Source: Dysidea avara (lineage: Eukaryota > Porifera > Demospongiae > Dictyoceratida > Dysideidae). Taken from it: 64,000 bases of DNA. Shown here piece by piece: positions 1 through 11,143 of the stretch; the stretch's first letter is position 1, and each line of letters starts with the position of its first letter. A program made the position numbers and the translations under genes. The notes below the pieces were generated by a model. It had not been told where the DNA came from and did not search any database. It worked only from the letters and a program-made list of their open reading frames with translations. The stretch covers positions 34,118,603 to 34,182,602 of the forward strand of contig NC_089280.1 of NCBI RefSeq assembly GCF_963678975.1. Reading direction: 5' to 3'.

Positions 1-675
1 GTATGACTCCCATTTGTAGAATCCAGATGAGTGGGTGTGGCTCCAGTATGTCTAAACAGTTAACAAACATTCCTGTTATAAATACATGCTAAAGTTGCAA
101 TATAATAGTATAGTATTTAAATGCAACAATACATAGTCTCCATTGCATCACTATCAAACAACACTAAGTGGAGGATATTGTTGCATCTCTAGTATGTACA
201 CTCTATCAGTACAACCTGTCTTAATGGCCACCAGTATAAAAAGACAACCTCTCTTGAAAAGCCAATTCCAATTGAGAATTTATACACTGTTACCTGTTTA
301 TTGAGTGAAGGTGACAATAAACAAATTCCACCGTAATTTATACACATGATCTGATCTGTATATTCTGTCAGTGGATGAGATCCACTGGCCAAGACAAAAT
401 GTGACTCAAATGTCCTGGATGATCCATACTCAACCCACTTATGACCCAGTGGCACAATGGAACTGAGTATTTATATAGAATACAATTATATTTATTTCTA
501 AGATGTGTGGATGTGTGGACACATTACAACACATTACATGTACATACAAGACATGCTAAGTACTGTTTTAGCATTTCAAGTCACCACATTATGTACGGAC
601 CAGTCAACAATGCTTCATAGTGCCCATCAGTAAACCTGAAGAAAAGTTACGAAAAATAAAAATTCACATACAGTA
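1..675. other. No gene seen
   Basis: AT-rich sequence without a convincing exon. The 88-codon minus-strand reading frame at 189-455 has no recognisable domain and no flanking splice pattern, and it looks like a chance ORF in repeat-derived sequence. Confidence 0.5.
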
Positions 676-895
676 GGTTGCAAAATAAAGTTTACGTTTC
701 GTAATTGTAATTACAGTGTGATTACTAAGTAATTACCATGTTTGTACTGTAATTACGTTTTGACCGTAATCTGTAATTATGCAAAAAAGTAGTTTTTCAC
801 CAGCCATATATACAATATACTCATAGTTACCAATAGAGCATAATTCGTAATTACGTTTTGTAATTACGCTACTACAGCGTAATTAAAATTACAAA
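676..895. repeat. GTAATTAC-rich palindromic repeat
   Basis: Many copies of GTAATTAC, CGTAATTACG and close variants on both strands fill this stretch. The style resembles the GTAACTAGTTAC-rich sequence at 63524-64000, so it may be a decayed relative. No coding potential. Confidence 0.5.
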
Positions 896-926
896 ATGTT
901 AACTTTTTTCTGCAGTCTACTGTAAG

Positions 927-1101
927 TACAATGAAACCTGGCCAGCTGTGGAGCCAAAAAATTTGGCCTGAATAACAAAGTGGCCTTATTAATGAGGTCA
1001 TAAAGTACTGCTTAGCTATATTTGGGATCTACTAGAGGTGACCAATATAATGAGGTGGTCTTATTAAAGAAGTGACCGCTAAATGAGGTTTCACTGTACA
1101 T
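927..1101. repeat. Short MITE with pogo/Tigger-like ends
   Basis: The left end GTACAATGAAACCTGG is matched in inverted orientation by GAGGTTTCACTGTAC on the right, giving a ~175-bp element. Such ends are typical of pogo/Tigger-derived MITEs. Related single ends are at about 1955, 33996 and 42821, and a better copy is at 53075-53300. The family assignment is inference from the end sequence. Confidence 0.5.
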
Positions 1102-1287
1102 ACGTTCACAATGGTGAACAATATTAATGGTTAACAATATACACTGAAACCTGCAGGTCACTTGTTGTGGAAGATTGCTCTCTACACAAAATGACACATT
1201 CAGAGATTGTATTTAGATGGATGATACAGTAACGCATTGTGACTTCAGTACTCATGATGTGTCACTGCTAGGTAGCAACCATATACA

Positions 1288-1415
1288 CGGCACTGCCGAT
1301 GCACAGCATCGCACTTGCTCACACACACAATTTTGCTCAAGATTTTACAAATTGATAATTAATGGAGTGTGGCAACTAGCTGTTCGCTCGCAAGACTGTG
1401 TGGCAGCTGTTTCCC
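1288..1415. repeat. Partial copy of the R5 foldback MITE
   Basis: It matches one arm of the element at 30034-30272 (GCACTGCC, then CATCGCACTTGCTCACACAC, then GTGTGGCAACTAGCTGTTCGCTCGC). The other arm is missing, so this is a truncated copy. Confidence 0.55.
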
Positions 1416-2426
1416 TTCTGTACAAGTGGCAACCAAGACAGGTCCACTGTGGATGAAAGCCAGGCATTAGATATTTGGTATTTCAGTGTTGAAGGCATTC
1501 CAGGGCTTCCGGTAGTCTCAAATCTCACCACAGTTTTACTCAGGCAGTGTTGTGGTCACCACTAAACCACTGGAATGCTGTGTTATGTTCATCTTATGCT
1601 TGGCTACTATATAGTAGAACTGAAATGAATACTCTGAAAAATATATCCTGTGGATAATGGCTTCATCACTTTCTTCAGCAGGAGCTTATAAGGACCAATA
1701 GTGAAACTTTGTACACTTGGGCTGACAGCCAACTGCCTATGTCTGAAGCAGTGCCTTTGGTGCTCTAACAGATTGGCTGCCCCCTTGCTGCCAGCACTCA
1801 CTGTCTCATATGCTGTCACACACTAACATCTCTATAGCCAGTTAGAACACTATGCTTCTTACCTTTTTTTTTAAGGCCGCAAAATGCAGCCACCTCTTTA
1901 AAAGGCTAGGTCAGAAAATTTTGTCCCTACCGCCTCAATAATGACCAGTTTTCACTGTACTATTAGTGATTAGTGATCATGGAGGATTATTTATTACGAT
2001 ACTAAGATATACAAATGCTAAAACCTCTAAATATAGCAGTACATTTTTTACCTTGGTCCAATGTGTCTAATAATCGTGAGAGACTCTACTGTGACAAATA
2101 CATGTTTATCATGGTATGTGCTAATCGCCTTTTTACAATTAAGTTTTACAACACAAATACATGTATAGTTAAACTCACCAATTGTGACTAAATCCCTTCA
2201 ACACGAAAAGACAAGTAATGAGACAACAGCCTCACAAGCCTATTCTGGTGCGCTTATTTACTAGTAATATAAATTTTAAAGGCATTTATTTACAACAGGA
2301 CATAATTACGCGCCCCTCTATTGTCTCTGTACATACTTGCCTTTTCTTTACTATTCTCATTTCATTTCACAAGATCTCTTGGCAGGAGCATAGCTTCTTC
2401 GCTTGAATTAGTCAATGCTTGAAGTA
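1416..2426. other. No gene seen
   Basis: No supported exon or RNA gene. A degraded pogo-like end (TTTTCACTGTAC) lies near 1950. The rest is AT-rich and unrecognised. Confidence 0.5.
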
Positions 2427-2803
2427 GATCGAGATACTCTAATAGAACAGTACATTTCTACATGTGCCATATTTTTATATTGTAAAGTCTGTAAGTAGCT
2501 AGTAATTTAAACTATACAATCCGATGCTAAGCAGAAGTTGTAACTATGCTAAATATTGATTGCTGTGTTACAGCTGTTTTGTGACTGCTCTAATAGAGTA
2601 TCTTGATCGTTTTAATGCAGTACAAGATGAAAGGCAAAGTGTTATTAAGGGTTTACTAGTTAAAATGGGTGTTAGTTGACTGCAATTGCATGCCACTAAC
2701 AGGGCCACCCAGAGAAATTAGGGGGCCCAGGGAAAAGAGTTAAAGAGGGGCCCAGAGGCAAGGAAGGGTCTAGATTCTGACTACTCTATTAGAGTATATC
2801 GAT
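2427..2803. repeat. Three copies of motif M in 380 bp
   Basis: Motif M (core CTATTAGAGTATCTCGATC) occurs reversed at about 2427-2450 and forward at about 2581-2609 and 2777-2803, with small changes (TCTTGATC, TATATCGATC). None is followed by the R module here, so these are isolated or decayed copies. A short stretch at 2700-2770 (GGGCCACCCAGAGAAATTAG) may be another repeat end. Confidence 0.6.
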
Positions 2804-2955
2804 CTTTCTTTAAACAGGTATTCAATCAGCCCCTTTCAGGCTGAGGCCGGGGAAAATTTCTGTCACTGTAATCTGGGGTTTCTGTCTAAACCATGGAAAC
2901 TCACCTACTGTTATCAACAGTGCATTGCTTATTCTAACAAAAAGTATTGAAATCC

Positions 2956-3499
2956 CATCCAAAAACAGCTTATAGCTGTAAAAAAAAGTGCGCGTCCAAG
3001 TAAAGCAGAGTCAACTGCGACAAAAAGTAATGATATCATAATGCGGCCATGTGCGAGGTGTGCAAGTTGTAAAATTAATATTAGCTAATCAGATAATACA
3101 ATGTTATTGTTAAAGTGTTAATGAGAACTATGTGATGCTGCTAGTTTTTAAGTGTGTGAGCATCTTCATAAATGCCACACAAATTTAATTCTCAATAAAG
3201 CAATGTGTATAGATTCTCTGATAGCAATAAATAGTTTGAGTTTGGCCACCTTTCCTTTGTTCGTAGCATTGCCGTATACAGGAAAGGTGGCCAAACTCAA
3301 ACTATTTATTGCTAGCAGCATCACATAGTTCTCATTAACACTTTAACAATAACATTGTATTATCTGATTAGCTAATATTAATTTTACAACTTGCACACCT
3401 CGCACATGGCCGCATTATGATATCATTACTTTTTGTCGCAGTTGACTCTGCTTTACTTGGACATGCACTTTTTTTACAGCTATAAGCTGTTTTTGGAAG
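2956..3499. repeat. Long inverted repeat with nested inner palindrome
   Basis: Outer arms at about 2956-3147 and 3312-3499 are near-perfect reverse complements. A second palindrome (3222-3258 with 3280-3314, GTTTGAGTTTGGCCACCTTT) lies in the loop. The outer ends, AAAAACAGCTTATAGCTGTA followed by an A-run and GTGCG, resemble the ends of FB1 (AAAACAGCCAAGCTGTA, A-run, GTGCGG) immediately downstream, so the two are probably related foldback MITEs. The small ORFs inside are palindrome artefacts. Confidence 0.85.
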
Positions 3500-3526
3500 G
3501 GATTGTTATGTAGATGGAGTAACTAT

Positions 3527-3854
3527 CTAATCAAAAACAGCCAAGCTGTAAAAAAAGGAGTGCGGCCCTTGAAAAGACTATGGTGAAAAAAGATGTGAAA
3601 TCCAAGGTGGCGGCCAAGAAATGGCTGTGATGGTAGGCTAATGGTAAAAATTTTAATAACGACAATTCAGGTGAATTTGGTGCCGCTTGGTCAATTGGCA
3701 CAAAATTCACCTGAATTGTCATTATTAAAATTTTTACCATTAACCTACCATCACAGCCATTTCTTGGCCGCCACCTTGGATTTCACATCTTTTTTCACCA
3801 TAGCCTTTTCAAGGGCCGCACTCCTTTTCTTACAGCTTGGCTGTTTTTGATTAG
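3527..3854. repeat. FB1 foldback element, copy A
   Basis: A ~328-bp almost perfect palindrome: CTAATCAAAAACAGCCAAGC at the left is mirrored by GCTTGGCTGTTTTTGATTAG at the right. The arms contain GTGGCGGCCAAGAAATGGCT and ACAATTCAGGTGAATTT around a ~25-bp loop. Because it is self-complementary, near-identical 69-residue peptides can be read from both strands; these are not genes. Other copies: 9507, 21749, 30366 (variant), 46214, 54367, 60019. Confidence 0.9.
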
Positions 3855-4089
3855 ATTTCACTTCTTTTTGTATTTGTATACCCCAAAGCCGGCCTATAGC
3901 CAGCTTTGGGGCTTTTTAACCTATATATTTTTCTTTACCACAGGAAAAAGAAAAAGATGAAGCAGATTTTATAAACACTTTAACTCATTCTGATTTTATC
4001 AGTAAATGTACACATTATATATATATATATAATGCATATATCAAGAGTTCATAATATAAAAAGAGAGTATATATTTATTACATGTCAAT
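3855..4089 (+). other. CE1 linker with hairpin
   Basis: The linker follows FB1 in every well-kept CE1 copy (ATTTCACTTCTTTTTGTATT, then CCCCAAAGC, then a poly-pyrimidine/CACAGGAA stretch). It has a hairpin at 3881-3911 whose stem is CCCCAAAGC/GCTTTGGGG, and it ends in a (TA)n run near 4017-4034. No coding potential. Confidence 0.75.
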
Positions 4090-7000
4090 TAATCCCCACA
4101 GGATAATTTGCAGCTGATCTCTCTACTGGGTGACTTGAAATGTAGCTGAAATCTCTACAGGGTGATCTGCTTGTACGTAGATGAACTCTTTACAGGATTC
4201 TCCCTACAGGGTGACTTGACTCTAGCTGAACTCTCTGCAAGGTTATCTGTTTGTAGTTGAATTCTCTACAGGGTGGTTTGTTTGCAGCTGAACTCTCTAC
4301 AAGGTAACTTCTTCTAGCTGATCTGTCTACAGGGTGACTTGTTTCTAGCTGGTCTCTCTACAGGACGATTTGTTTGTAGCTGAATTCTCTACAGGGTGAT
4401 GTGTTTGCTGCTGAACTCTCTAAAAGGTGACTTCTTCTAGCTAAACTCTCTACAGTGTGATCTTTTCATAGCTGAACTCTCTACAGGATGATTTGTTTGC
4501 AGCTGAACTCTCTGCATGGTGGTTTCTTTATAGCTGAACTCTCTACAAGGTTACTTCTTCTAGCTGATCTCTCTACAGGGCGATTTGTTTGTAGCTGAAC
4601 TCTCTACAAGGTGATACTTCTAGGTGATCTCTCTACAGGATGACTTGTTTCTAACTGAACTCTCAGCAGGGTGATCTGTTCATAGCTGAACTTTCTACTG
4701 GGTGATTTGTTTGCAGCTAAACTCTCTACATGGTGGTTTCTTTGTAGCTGAACTCTCTACAAGGTAACTTATACTACCTGATCTCTCTACAGTGTGACTT
4801 GTTTCCAGCTGATCTGTGATTTGTTTGTATCTGAACTCTGTACAGGCTGATTTGTTTACAGCTGAACTCTCTACATGGTGGTTTCTTTGTAGCTGAACTC
4901 TCTACATGGTGACTTCTTCTAGATGATCTCTCTACAGGGTGACTTGTTTCTAGCTGAACTCTCTACAGGTGATTTGTTTGCAGCTGAACTCTCTACATGG
5001 TGGTTTCTTTGTAGCTGAACTCTCTACAAGGTAACTTCTTCTAGCTGATCTGTCTACAGGGTGACTTGTTTCTAGCTGGTCTCTCTACAGGACGATTTGT
5101 TTGTAGCTGAATTCTCTACAGGGTGATGTGTTTGCAGCTGAACTCTCTACATGGTGGTTGCTTTGTAGCTGAACTCTCTAAAAGGTGACTTCTTCTAGCT
5201 AAACTCTCTACAGTGTGATCTTTTCATAGCTGAACTCTCTACAGGATGATTTGTTTGCAGCTGAACTCTCTACATGGTAGTTTCTTTATAGCTGAACTCT
5301 CTACAAAGTGACTTCTTCTAGCTGATCTCTCTACAGGGTGATTTGTTTGTAGCTGAACTCTCTACAAGGTGATACTTCTAGGTGATCTCTCTACAGAATG
5401 ACTTGTTTCTAACTGAACTCTCAACAGGGTGATCTGCTCATAGCTGAACTTTCTACTGGGTGATTTGTTTGCAGCTAAACTCTCTACATGGTGGTTTCTT
5501 TGTAGCTGAACTCTCTACAAGGTAACTTATACTACCTGATCTCTCTACAGTGTGACTTGTTTCCAGCTGATCTGTGATTTGTTTGTATCTGAACTCTGTA
5601 CAGGCTGATTTGTTTGCAGCTGAACTCTCTACATGGTGGTTTCTTTGTAGCTGAACTCTCTACATGGTGACTTCTTCTAGATGATCTCTCTACAGGGTGA
5701 CTTGTTTCTAGCTGAACTCTCTACAGGTGATTTGTTTGCAGCTGAACTCTCTACATGGTGGTTTCTTTGTAGCTGAACTCTCTACAAGGTAACTTCTTCT
5801 AGCTGATCTGTCTACAGGGTGACTTGTTTCTAGCTGGTCTCTCTACAGGACGATTTGTTTGTAGCTGAATTCTCTACAGGGTGATGTGTTTGCAGTTGAA
5901 CTCTCTACATGGTGGTTGCTTTGTAGCTGAACTCTCTAAAAGGTGACTTCTTCTAGCTAAACTCTCTACAGTGTGATCTTTTCATAGCTGAACTCTCTAC
6001 AGGATGATTTGTTTGCAGCTGAACTCTCTACATGGTGGTTTCTTTATAGCTGAACTCTCTACAAAGGGACTTCTTCTAGCTGATCTCTCTACAGGGTGAT
6101 TTGTTTGTAGCTGAACTCTCTACAAGGTGATACTTCTAGCTGATCTCTCTACAGAATGACTTGTTTCTAACTGAACTCTCAACAGGGTGATCTGCTCATA
6201 GCTGAACTTTCTACTGGGTGATTTGTTTGCAGCTAAACTCTCTACATGGTGGTTTCTTTGTAGCTGAACTCTCTACAAGGTAACTTATACTACCTGATCT
6301 CTCTACAGTGTGACTTGTTTCCAGCTGATCTGTGATTTGTTTGTATCTGAACTCTGTACAGGCTGATTTGTTTGCAGCTGAACTCTCTACATGGTGGTTT
6401 CTTTGTAGCTGAACTCTCTACATGGTGACTTCTTCTAGATGATCTCTCTACAGGGTGACTTGTTTCTAGCTGAACTCTCTACAGGTGATTTGTTTGCAGC
6501 TGAACTCTCTACATGGTGGTTTCTTTGTAGCTGAACTCTCTACAAGGTAACTTCTTCTAGCTGATCTGTCTACAGGGTGACTTGTTTCTAGCTGGTCTCT
6601 CTACAGGACGATTTGTTTGTAGCTGAATTCTCTACAGGGTGATGTGTTTGCAGCTGAACTCTCTACATGGTGGTTGCTTTGTAGCTGAACTCTCTAAAAG
6701 GTGACTTCTTCTAGCTAAACTCTCTACAGTGTGATCTTTTCATAGCTGAACTCTCTACAGGATGATTTGTTTGCAGCTGAACTCTCTACATGGTAGTTTC
6801 TTTATAGCTGAACTCTCTACAAAGTGACTTCTTCTAGCTGATCTCTCTACAGGGTGATTTGTTTGTAGCTGAACTCTCTACAAGGTGATACTTCTAGGTG
6901 ATCTCTCTACAGAATGACTTGTTTCTAACTGAACTCTCAACAGGGTGATCTGCTCATAGCTGAACTTTCTACTGGGTGATTTGTTTGCAGCTAAACTCTC

Positions 7001-8935
7001 TACATGGTGGTTTCTTTGTAGCTGAACTCTCTACAAGGTAACTTATACTACCTGATCTCTCTACAGTGTGACTTGTTTCCAGCTGATCTGTGATTTGTTT
7101 GTATCTGAACTCTGTACAGGCTGATTTGTTTGCAGCTGAACTCTCTACATGGTGGTTTCTTTGTAGCTGAACTCTCTACATGGTGACTTCTTCTAGATGA
7201 TCTCTCTACAGGGTGACTTGTTTCTAGCTGAACTCTCTACAGGTGATTTGTTTGCAGCTGAACTCTCTACATGGTGGTTTCTTTGTAGCTGAACTCTCTA
7301 CAAGGTAACTTCTTCTAGCTGATCTGTCTACAGGGTGACTTGTTTCTAGCTGGTCTCTCTACAGGACGATTTGTTTGTAGCTGAATTCTCTACAGGGTGA
7401 TGTGTTTGCAGCTGAACTCTCTACATGGTGGTTGCTTTGTAGCTGAACTCTCTCTAAGGTGACTTCTTCTAGCTGAACTCTCTACAGGGTGATCTTTTCA
7501 TAGCTGAACTCTCTACAGGATGATTTGTTTGTAGCTGAACTCCCTACAAGGTAACTTCTTCTAGCTGATCTATCTACAGGGTGACTTGTTTCTAGCTGAT
7601 CTCTCTACAGGTGATTTGTTTGCAGCTGAACTCTCTACAGGGTGATTTGTTTGTAGCAGAACTCCCTACAAGGTAACTTCTTTTAACTGATCTATCTACA
7701 GGACGATTTGTTTGTAGCTGAGTTCTCTACAGGGTGATTTGTTTGCAGCTGAACTCTCTACATGGTGGTTTCTTTGTAGCTGAACTCTCTACAATGTGAC
7801 TTCTTCTAGCTGAACCCTCTACAGGGTGACTTGATTCTAGCTGATCTCTCTACAGGGTGACTTGTTTCTAGCTGAGCTCTCTACAGGTGATTTGTTTGCA
7901 GCTGAACTCTCTACATGGTGGTTTCTTTGTAGCTGAACTCTCTACAAGTTAACTTCTTCTAGCTGATCTTTCTACATGGAGATTTTTTTGTAGCTGAATT
8001 CTCTACAGAGTGATTTATTTGCAGCTGAACTCTCTACAAGGTGACTTCTTCTAGCTGAACTCTCTACAGAGTGATTGATTTTTGTTGCAGTTGAACTCTC
8101 TACATGGTGGTTTCTTTGTAACTGAGCTCTCTACAGGGCGATTTGTTTGTAGCTAAACTCTCTACAGGGTGATCTGTTCGTAGCTGAACTCCCTACAAGG
8201 TAACTTCTTCTAGCTGATCTTTCTACAGGGCGATTTGTTCGTAGCTGAGTTCTCTTCAGGGTGATTTGTTTGCAGCTGAACTCTCTACATGGTAGTTTCT
8301 TTGTAGCTGAACTCTCTACAATGTGACTTCTTCTAGCTGAACTCTCTACAGGATGACTTGTTTCTAGCTGATCTCTCTACAGGGTGACTTGTTTCTAGCT
8401 GAACTCTCTACAGGGGATTTGTTTACAGCTGAACTCTCTACATGGTGGTTTCTTTATAGCTGAACTCTCTACAAGTTAACTTCTTCTAGCTGATCTCTCT
8501 GCAGGGTGATTTGTTTGTAGCTGAACTCTCTACAATGTGATACTTCTAGCTGATCTCTCTACAGGATTTGTTCCTATCTGAACTCTCAACAGGGTGATCT
8601 GTTCATAGCTGAACTTTCTACTGGGTGATTTGTTTGCAGCTTAACTCTCTACATGGTGATTTCTTTGTAGCTGAACTCTCTACAAGGTAACTTCTTCTAG
8701 CTGATCTTTTTACAGGGCATGTTTGTTTGTAGCTGAGTTGTGATTGGTTTGCAGCTGAACTCTCTACATGATGGTTTCTTTGTAGCTGAACTCTCTACAA
8801 GGTGACTTCTTCTAGCTGATACAGGGTGACTTGTTTCTAGATAAACTCTCTACAGGGTGACTTGCATGTAGCTGAATTGTCTATCAGATTAACTGTTTGT
8901 AGCTGAATTCCGTACAGAATATCCTGTAATGTAAT
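4090..8935 (+). repeat. SAT satellite array, ~31-bp monomer
   Basis: About 4.8 kb of tandem monomers of ~28-31 bp built on TAGCTGAACTCTCTACAGGG followed by TGACTTGTTT or GGTTTCTTTG variants. Several monomer subtypes alternate. The middle part has a higher-order period (separate entry), while the flanks are less ordered. The same monomer recurs at 9738-10140, 17455-18299 and 21283-21530 (both reversed), 46690-47590, 53960-54150 (reversed) and 61960-62486, always beside FB1/linker and/or M-R modules. No long reading frame. Confidence 0.95.
4270..7480 (+). repeat. 758-bp higher-order repeat inside SAT
   Basis: The landmark CTTTCTACTGGGTGA starts at 4691, 5449, 6207 and 6965, exactly 758 bp apart each time. 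A second landmark, GGTCTCTCTACAGGACGATT, starts at 4351, 5078, 5836, 6594 and 7352: 727, then 758 three times. The first unit therefore lacks 31 bp, one monomer, between the two landmarks. About 4.2 units are present with very few differences, indicating recent amplification of a ~24-monomer block. Confidence 0.95.
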
Positions 8936-8975
8936 ATAATTCTGTAATGGAGTAAGTTATAAACGTAGCTGAATG

Positions 8976-9506
8976 CTCTATTAGGGTGACTGTTCTATTA
9001 GTGTATCTCGATCTCGCATTTGCTACACGTAGTTGCCTTTCGAATCATGACTCAGTGGTTTGTAAACCGATTCTTCTGTACTACTGCAAGAACTTTCTAT
9101 GATGATTATTCCAGCTACACACTGATTTTCAGCTCATTGCTCTAAGCGGTTTGCCTGGTAGATGTGAAAACTAATAGTTTTTTTATTCATAAAAATCGAT
9201 CGCGTAATTTTGACACAGGTTGGGTTTTGTGTCATATCTCCATGGTCTTTATCTCAATCCCTTTCAAACCACAAAAAGGCACTCCTACGATGGTTACTCC
9301 ATCTACATATAAATTTTCAACTGATTCCTCCAAGGGGTTTACCCTGTAGGCGTGACAGACCTTCGACCTTATTTTACGCACATAATCGGTCATAACTCCG
9401 TGTATGTTCATCGGATTCCTACCAAAGTTGGTACTGAGATCCGCCTTAATGAGCCCTTCAAGTGTGCCAAATTTCAGCCCTATCCGAGTATGCATTCGTG
9501 TTTTAT
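8976..9506 (+). repeat. Motif M plus R module, copy A (truncated)
   Basis: Motif M at 8976-9017 occurs as a doubled form (CTCTATTAGGGTGACTG then TTCTATTAGTGTATCTCGAT). R follows: GCATTTGCTACACGTAGTTG, then ACACAGGTTGGGTTTTGTGT, then GGCACTCCTACGATGGTTAC. It stops abruptly after GTGTTTTATG, where full copies continue for another ~250 bp to the terminal hairpin. The break joins directly to a half FB1. An antisense frame of ~90 residues is kept in copies A and B, probably by shared ancestry rather than coding. Confidence 0.85.
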
Positions 9507-9701
9507 GTAAATATTTTAATAACAACAATTCAGGTGAATTTGGTGCTGCTTGGTCTTGGCACAAAATTCACCTGAATTGTCATTATTAAAATTTTTACCA
9601 TTAACCTACCATCACAGCCATTTCTTGGCCGCCACCTTGGATTTCACATCTTTTTTCACCATAGGCCGCACTTTTTTTACAGCTTGGCTGTTTTGGATTA
9701 G
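9507..9701. repeat. FB1 copy B, left arm mostly missing
   Basis: It begins inside the FB1 left arm at TTTTAATAACAACAATTCAGG, has the full loop and right arm, and ends GCTTGGCTGTTTTGGATTAG. The missing part of the arm coincides with the truncated end of R copy A, so one deletion or recombination may have removed both. Confidence 0.85.
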
Positions 9702-9737
9702 ATTTCACTTCTTTTTGTATTTGTATACCCCAAAGCC

Positions 9738-10193
9738 GGCCTGCAGCTGAACTCTCTACATGGTAGTTTCTTTGTAGCTGAACTCTCTACAAGGTGACTT
9801 CTTCTAGCTGATCTCTCTACAAGATGACTTGTTTCTAACTGAACTCTCTACAGTGTGATCTGTTCATAGCGGAACTTTCTACTGGGTGATTTGTTTGCAG
9901 CTGAACTCTTTGCATGATTGTTTCTTTGTAACTGAACTCTCTACAAGGTACCTTCTTCTAGCTGATCTCTCTACAGGGCAATTTGTTTAAGCTGAACTCT
10001 CTACATGATGGTTTCTTTGTAGCTGAACTCTCTATTAGGTACCTTCTTCTGGCTGATCTGACTACAGGGTGACTTGTTTGTAGCTGAATTCCCTACAGAA
10101 TAACTTACAATGTAATATAATTGAGTAAATTATAAATGCAGCTGAATGCTTTATTAGGGTGACTGTTCTATTAGAGTATCTCGATCTCTCATT
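9738..10193 (+). repeat. SAT and motif M of CE1 copy B
   Basis: About 400 bp of SAT monomers run straight on from a shortened linker. The usual tail (GCTGAATGCT, TTATTAGGGTGACTG) and motif M (TTCTATTAGAGTATCTCGAT at about 10168) follow. The module is cut at 10193 by the MULE; its continuation, R copy B, resumes at 16314. Confidence 0.85.
10186..10193. repeat. Left 8-bp target site duplication of the MULE
   Basis: CTCTCATT directly precedes the terminal GGGGTGGGG and is repeated exactly at 16314-16321 after the terminal CCCCACCCC. Confidence 0.9.
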
Positions 10194-10271
10194 GGGGTGG
10201 GGTAAAAGCGGGACGGGGACCGGGACCGGGACGGGGACGAAAGGGGGTAAAAGCGGGACGGGGACGGGGAC
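10194..10271 (+). repeat. MULE left terminal inverted repeat
   Basis: 78 bp of strongly G-rich sequence containing two direct copies of TAAAAGCGGGACGGGGAC. It is identical in plan to the right end except for 18 extra bp of (CGGGAC)-type units. The many runs of three or four G would allow G-quadruplex folding. Confidence 0.9.
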
Positions 10272-11143
10272 CAAAGTGACTTTAGAGTTAGATCACTGTA
10301 CGGGGTTACCTAAATCTAGTTCTGCCTCCATAGCTATAAATAGCTAGTTCATTATGGATGCTGTATTCCCTCTCTTATATACTGAGAGTATAGTTGTGCT
10401 AGCACTATGCCTGATTGCACTTCAGTCACTGAACTAGCTATTCCCCTCCCACAATTATAGTGATTTCTACTGTATAATATTTGCATACAATCAATAATAA
10501 ATAGGATGGCCAGAGCCTCAATATCTGCTTCTCAGCAAATATTCTTCTGTTGCTATTTTAATGAGTGGACAGCTAACCTGTTTCAAGTTGAAGTTAATAA
10601 ACCTGTTTTGTAAGTTTAGTTTTTGTAAATACTCTTTGCCGTGCCTGTGTGCTGTCCTCATTTTCGGTCAGTTGTGCGGTCGCATGTTGTCCGAGGATTG
10701 ACTTGCATTTACTTTGTAGTTGTTTCATCATAATTTGATGGTGTTTAATAAAAGTATCCTATAATACTATTCATTGAAGTCTTGATACGATATAACTTTT
10801 TTTATAGTCAAACAAATTACCAGACCACATTGTAAACTCCCCATCTCTTGATCAGTTTTACTTGTACTTATTAAATACTGTATGATTTTATGTAGCTAAT
10901 GTATTTTTGATCTATATATATGTATTGTATCCTTCAAAGTGAAGTTGTATTGCAGTAATGGTAAATAATAATGACCCTCATATAGCTAGAGGGGAGCCTA
11001 TGTGATTTTGATCCTGATTATAACCTTTTCTCCATACATTAATGATACTGCCTAGAAATTAATACCAGTTTTCCACCATGTATACAGGTTATACATACCG
11101 CAAAATACAGCTATACATGGATAAAACAACAATAATAAACAGA

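Noticed and set aside
3531-3850. Nearly identical ~69-residue proteins on both strands (also in the FB1 copies at 9550 and 60019)
   Set aside because: FB1 is a palindrome, so both strands read the same peptide; no homology or expression signal.
4090-8935. CRISPR-like array of ~31-bp repeats
   Set aside because: There are no unique spacers; monomers are contiguous, diverged variants with a higher-order period, and the surrounding DNA is eukaryotic.
10062-10347. ORFs of Gly-Thr or Val-Pro repeats at the MULE left end
   Set aside because: They are translations of the G-rich terminal inverted repeat.
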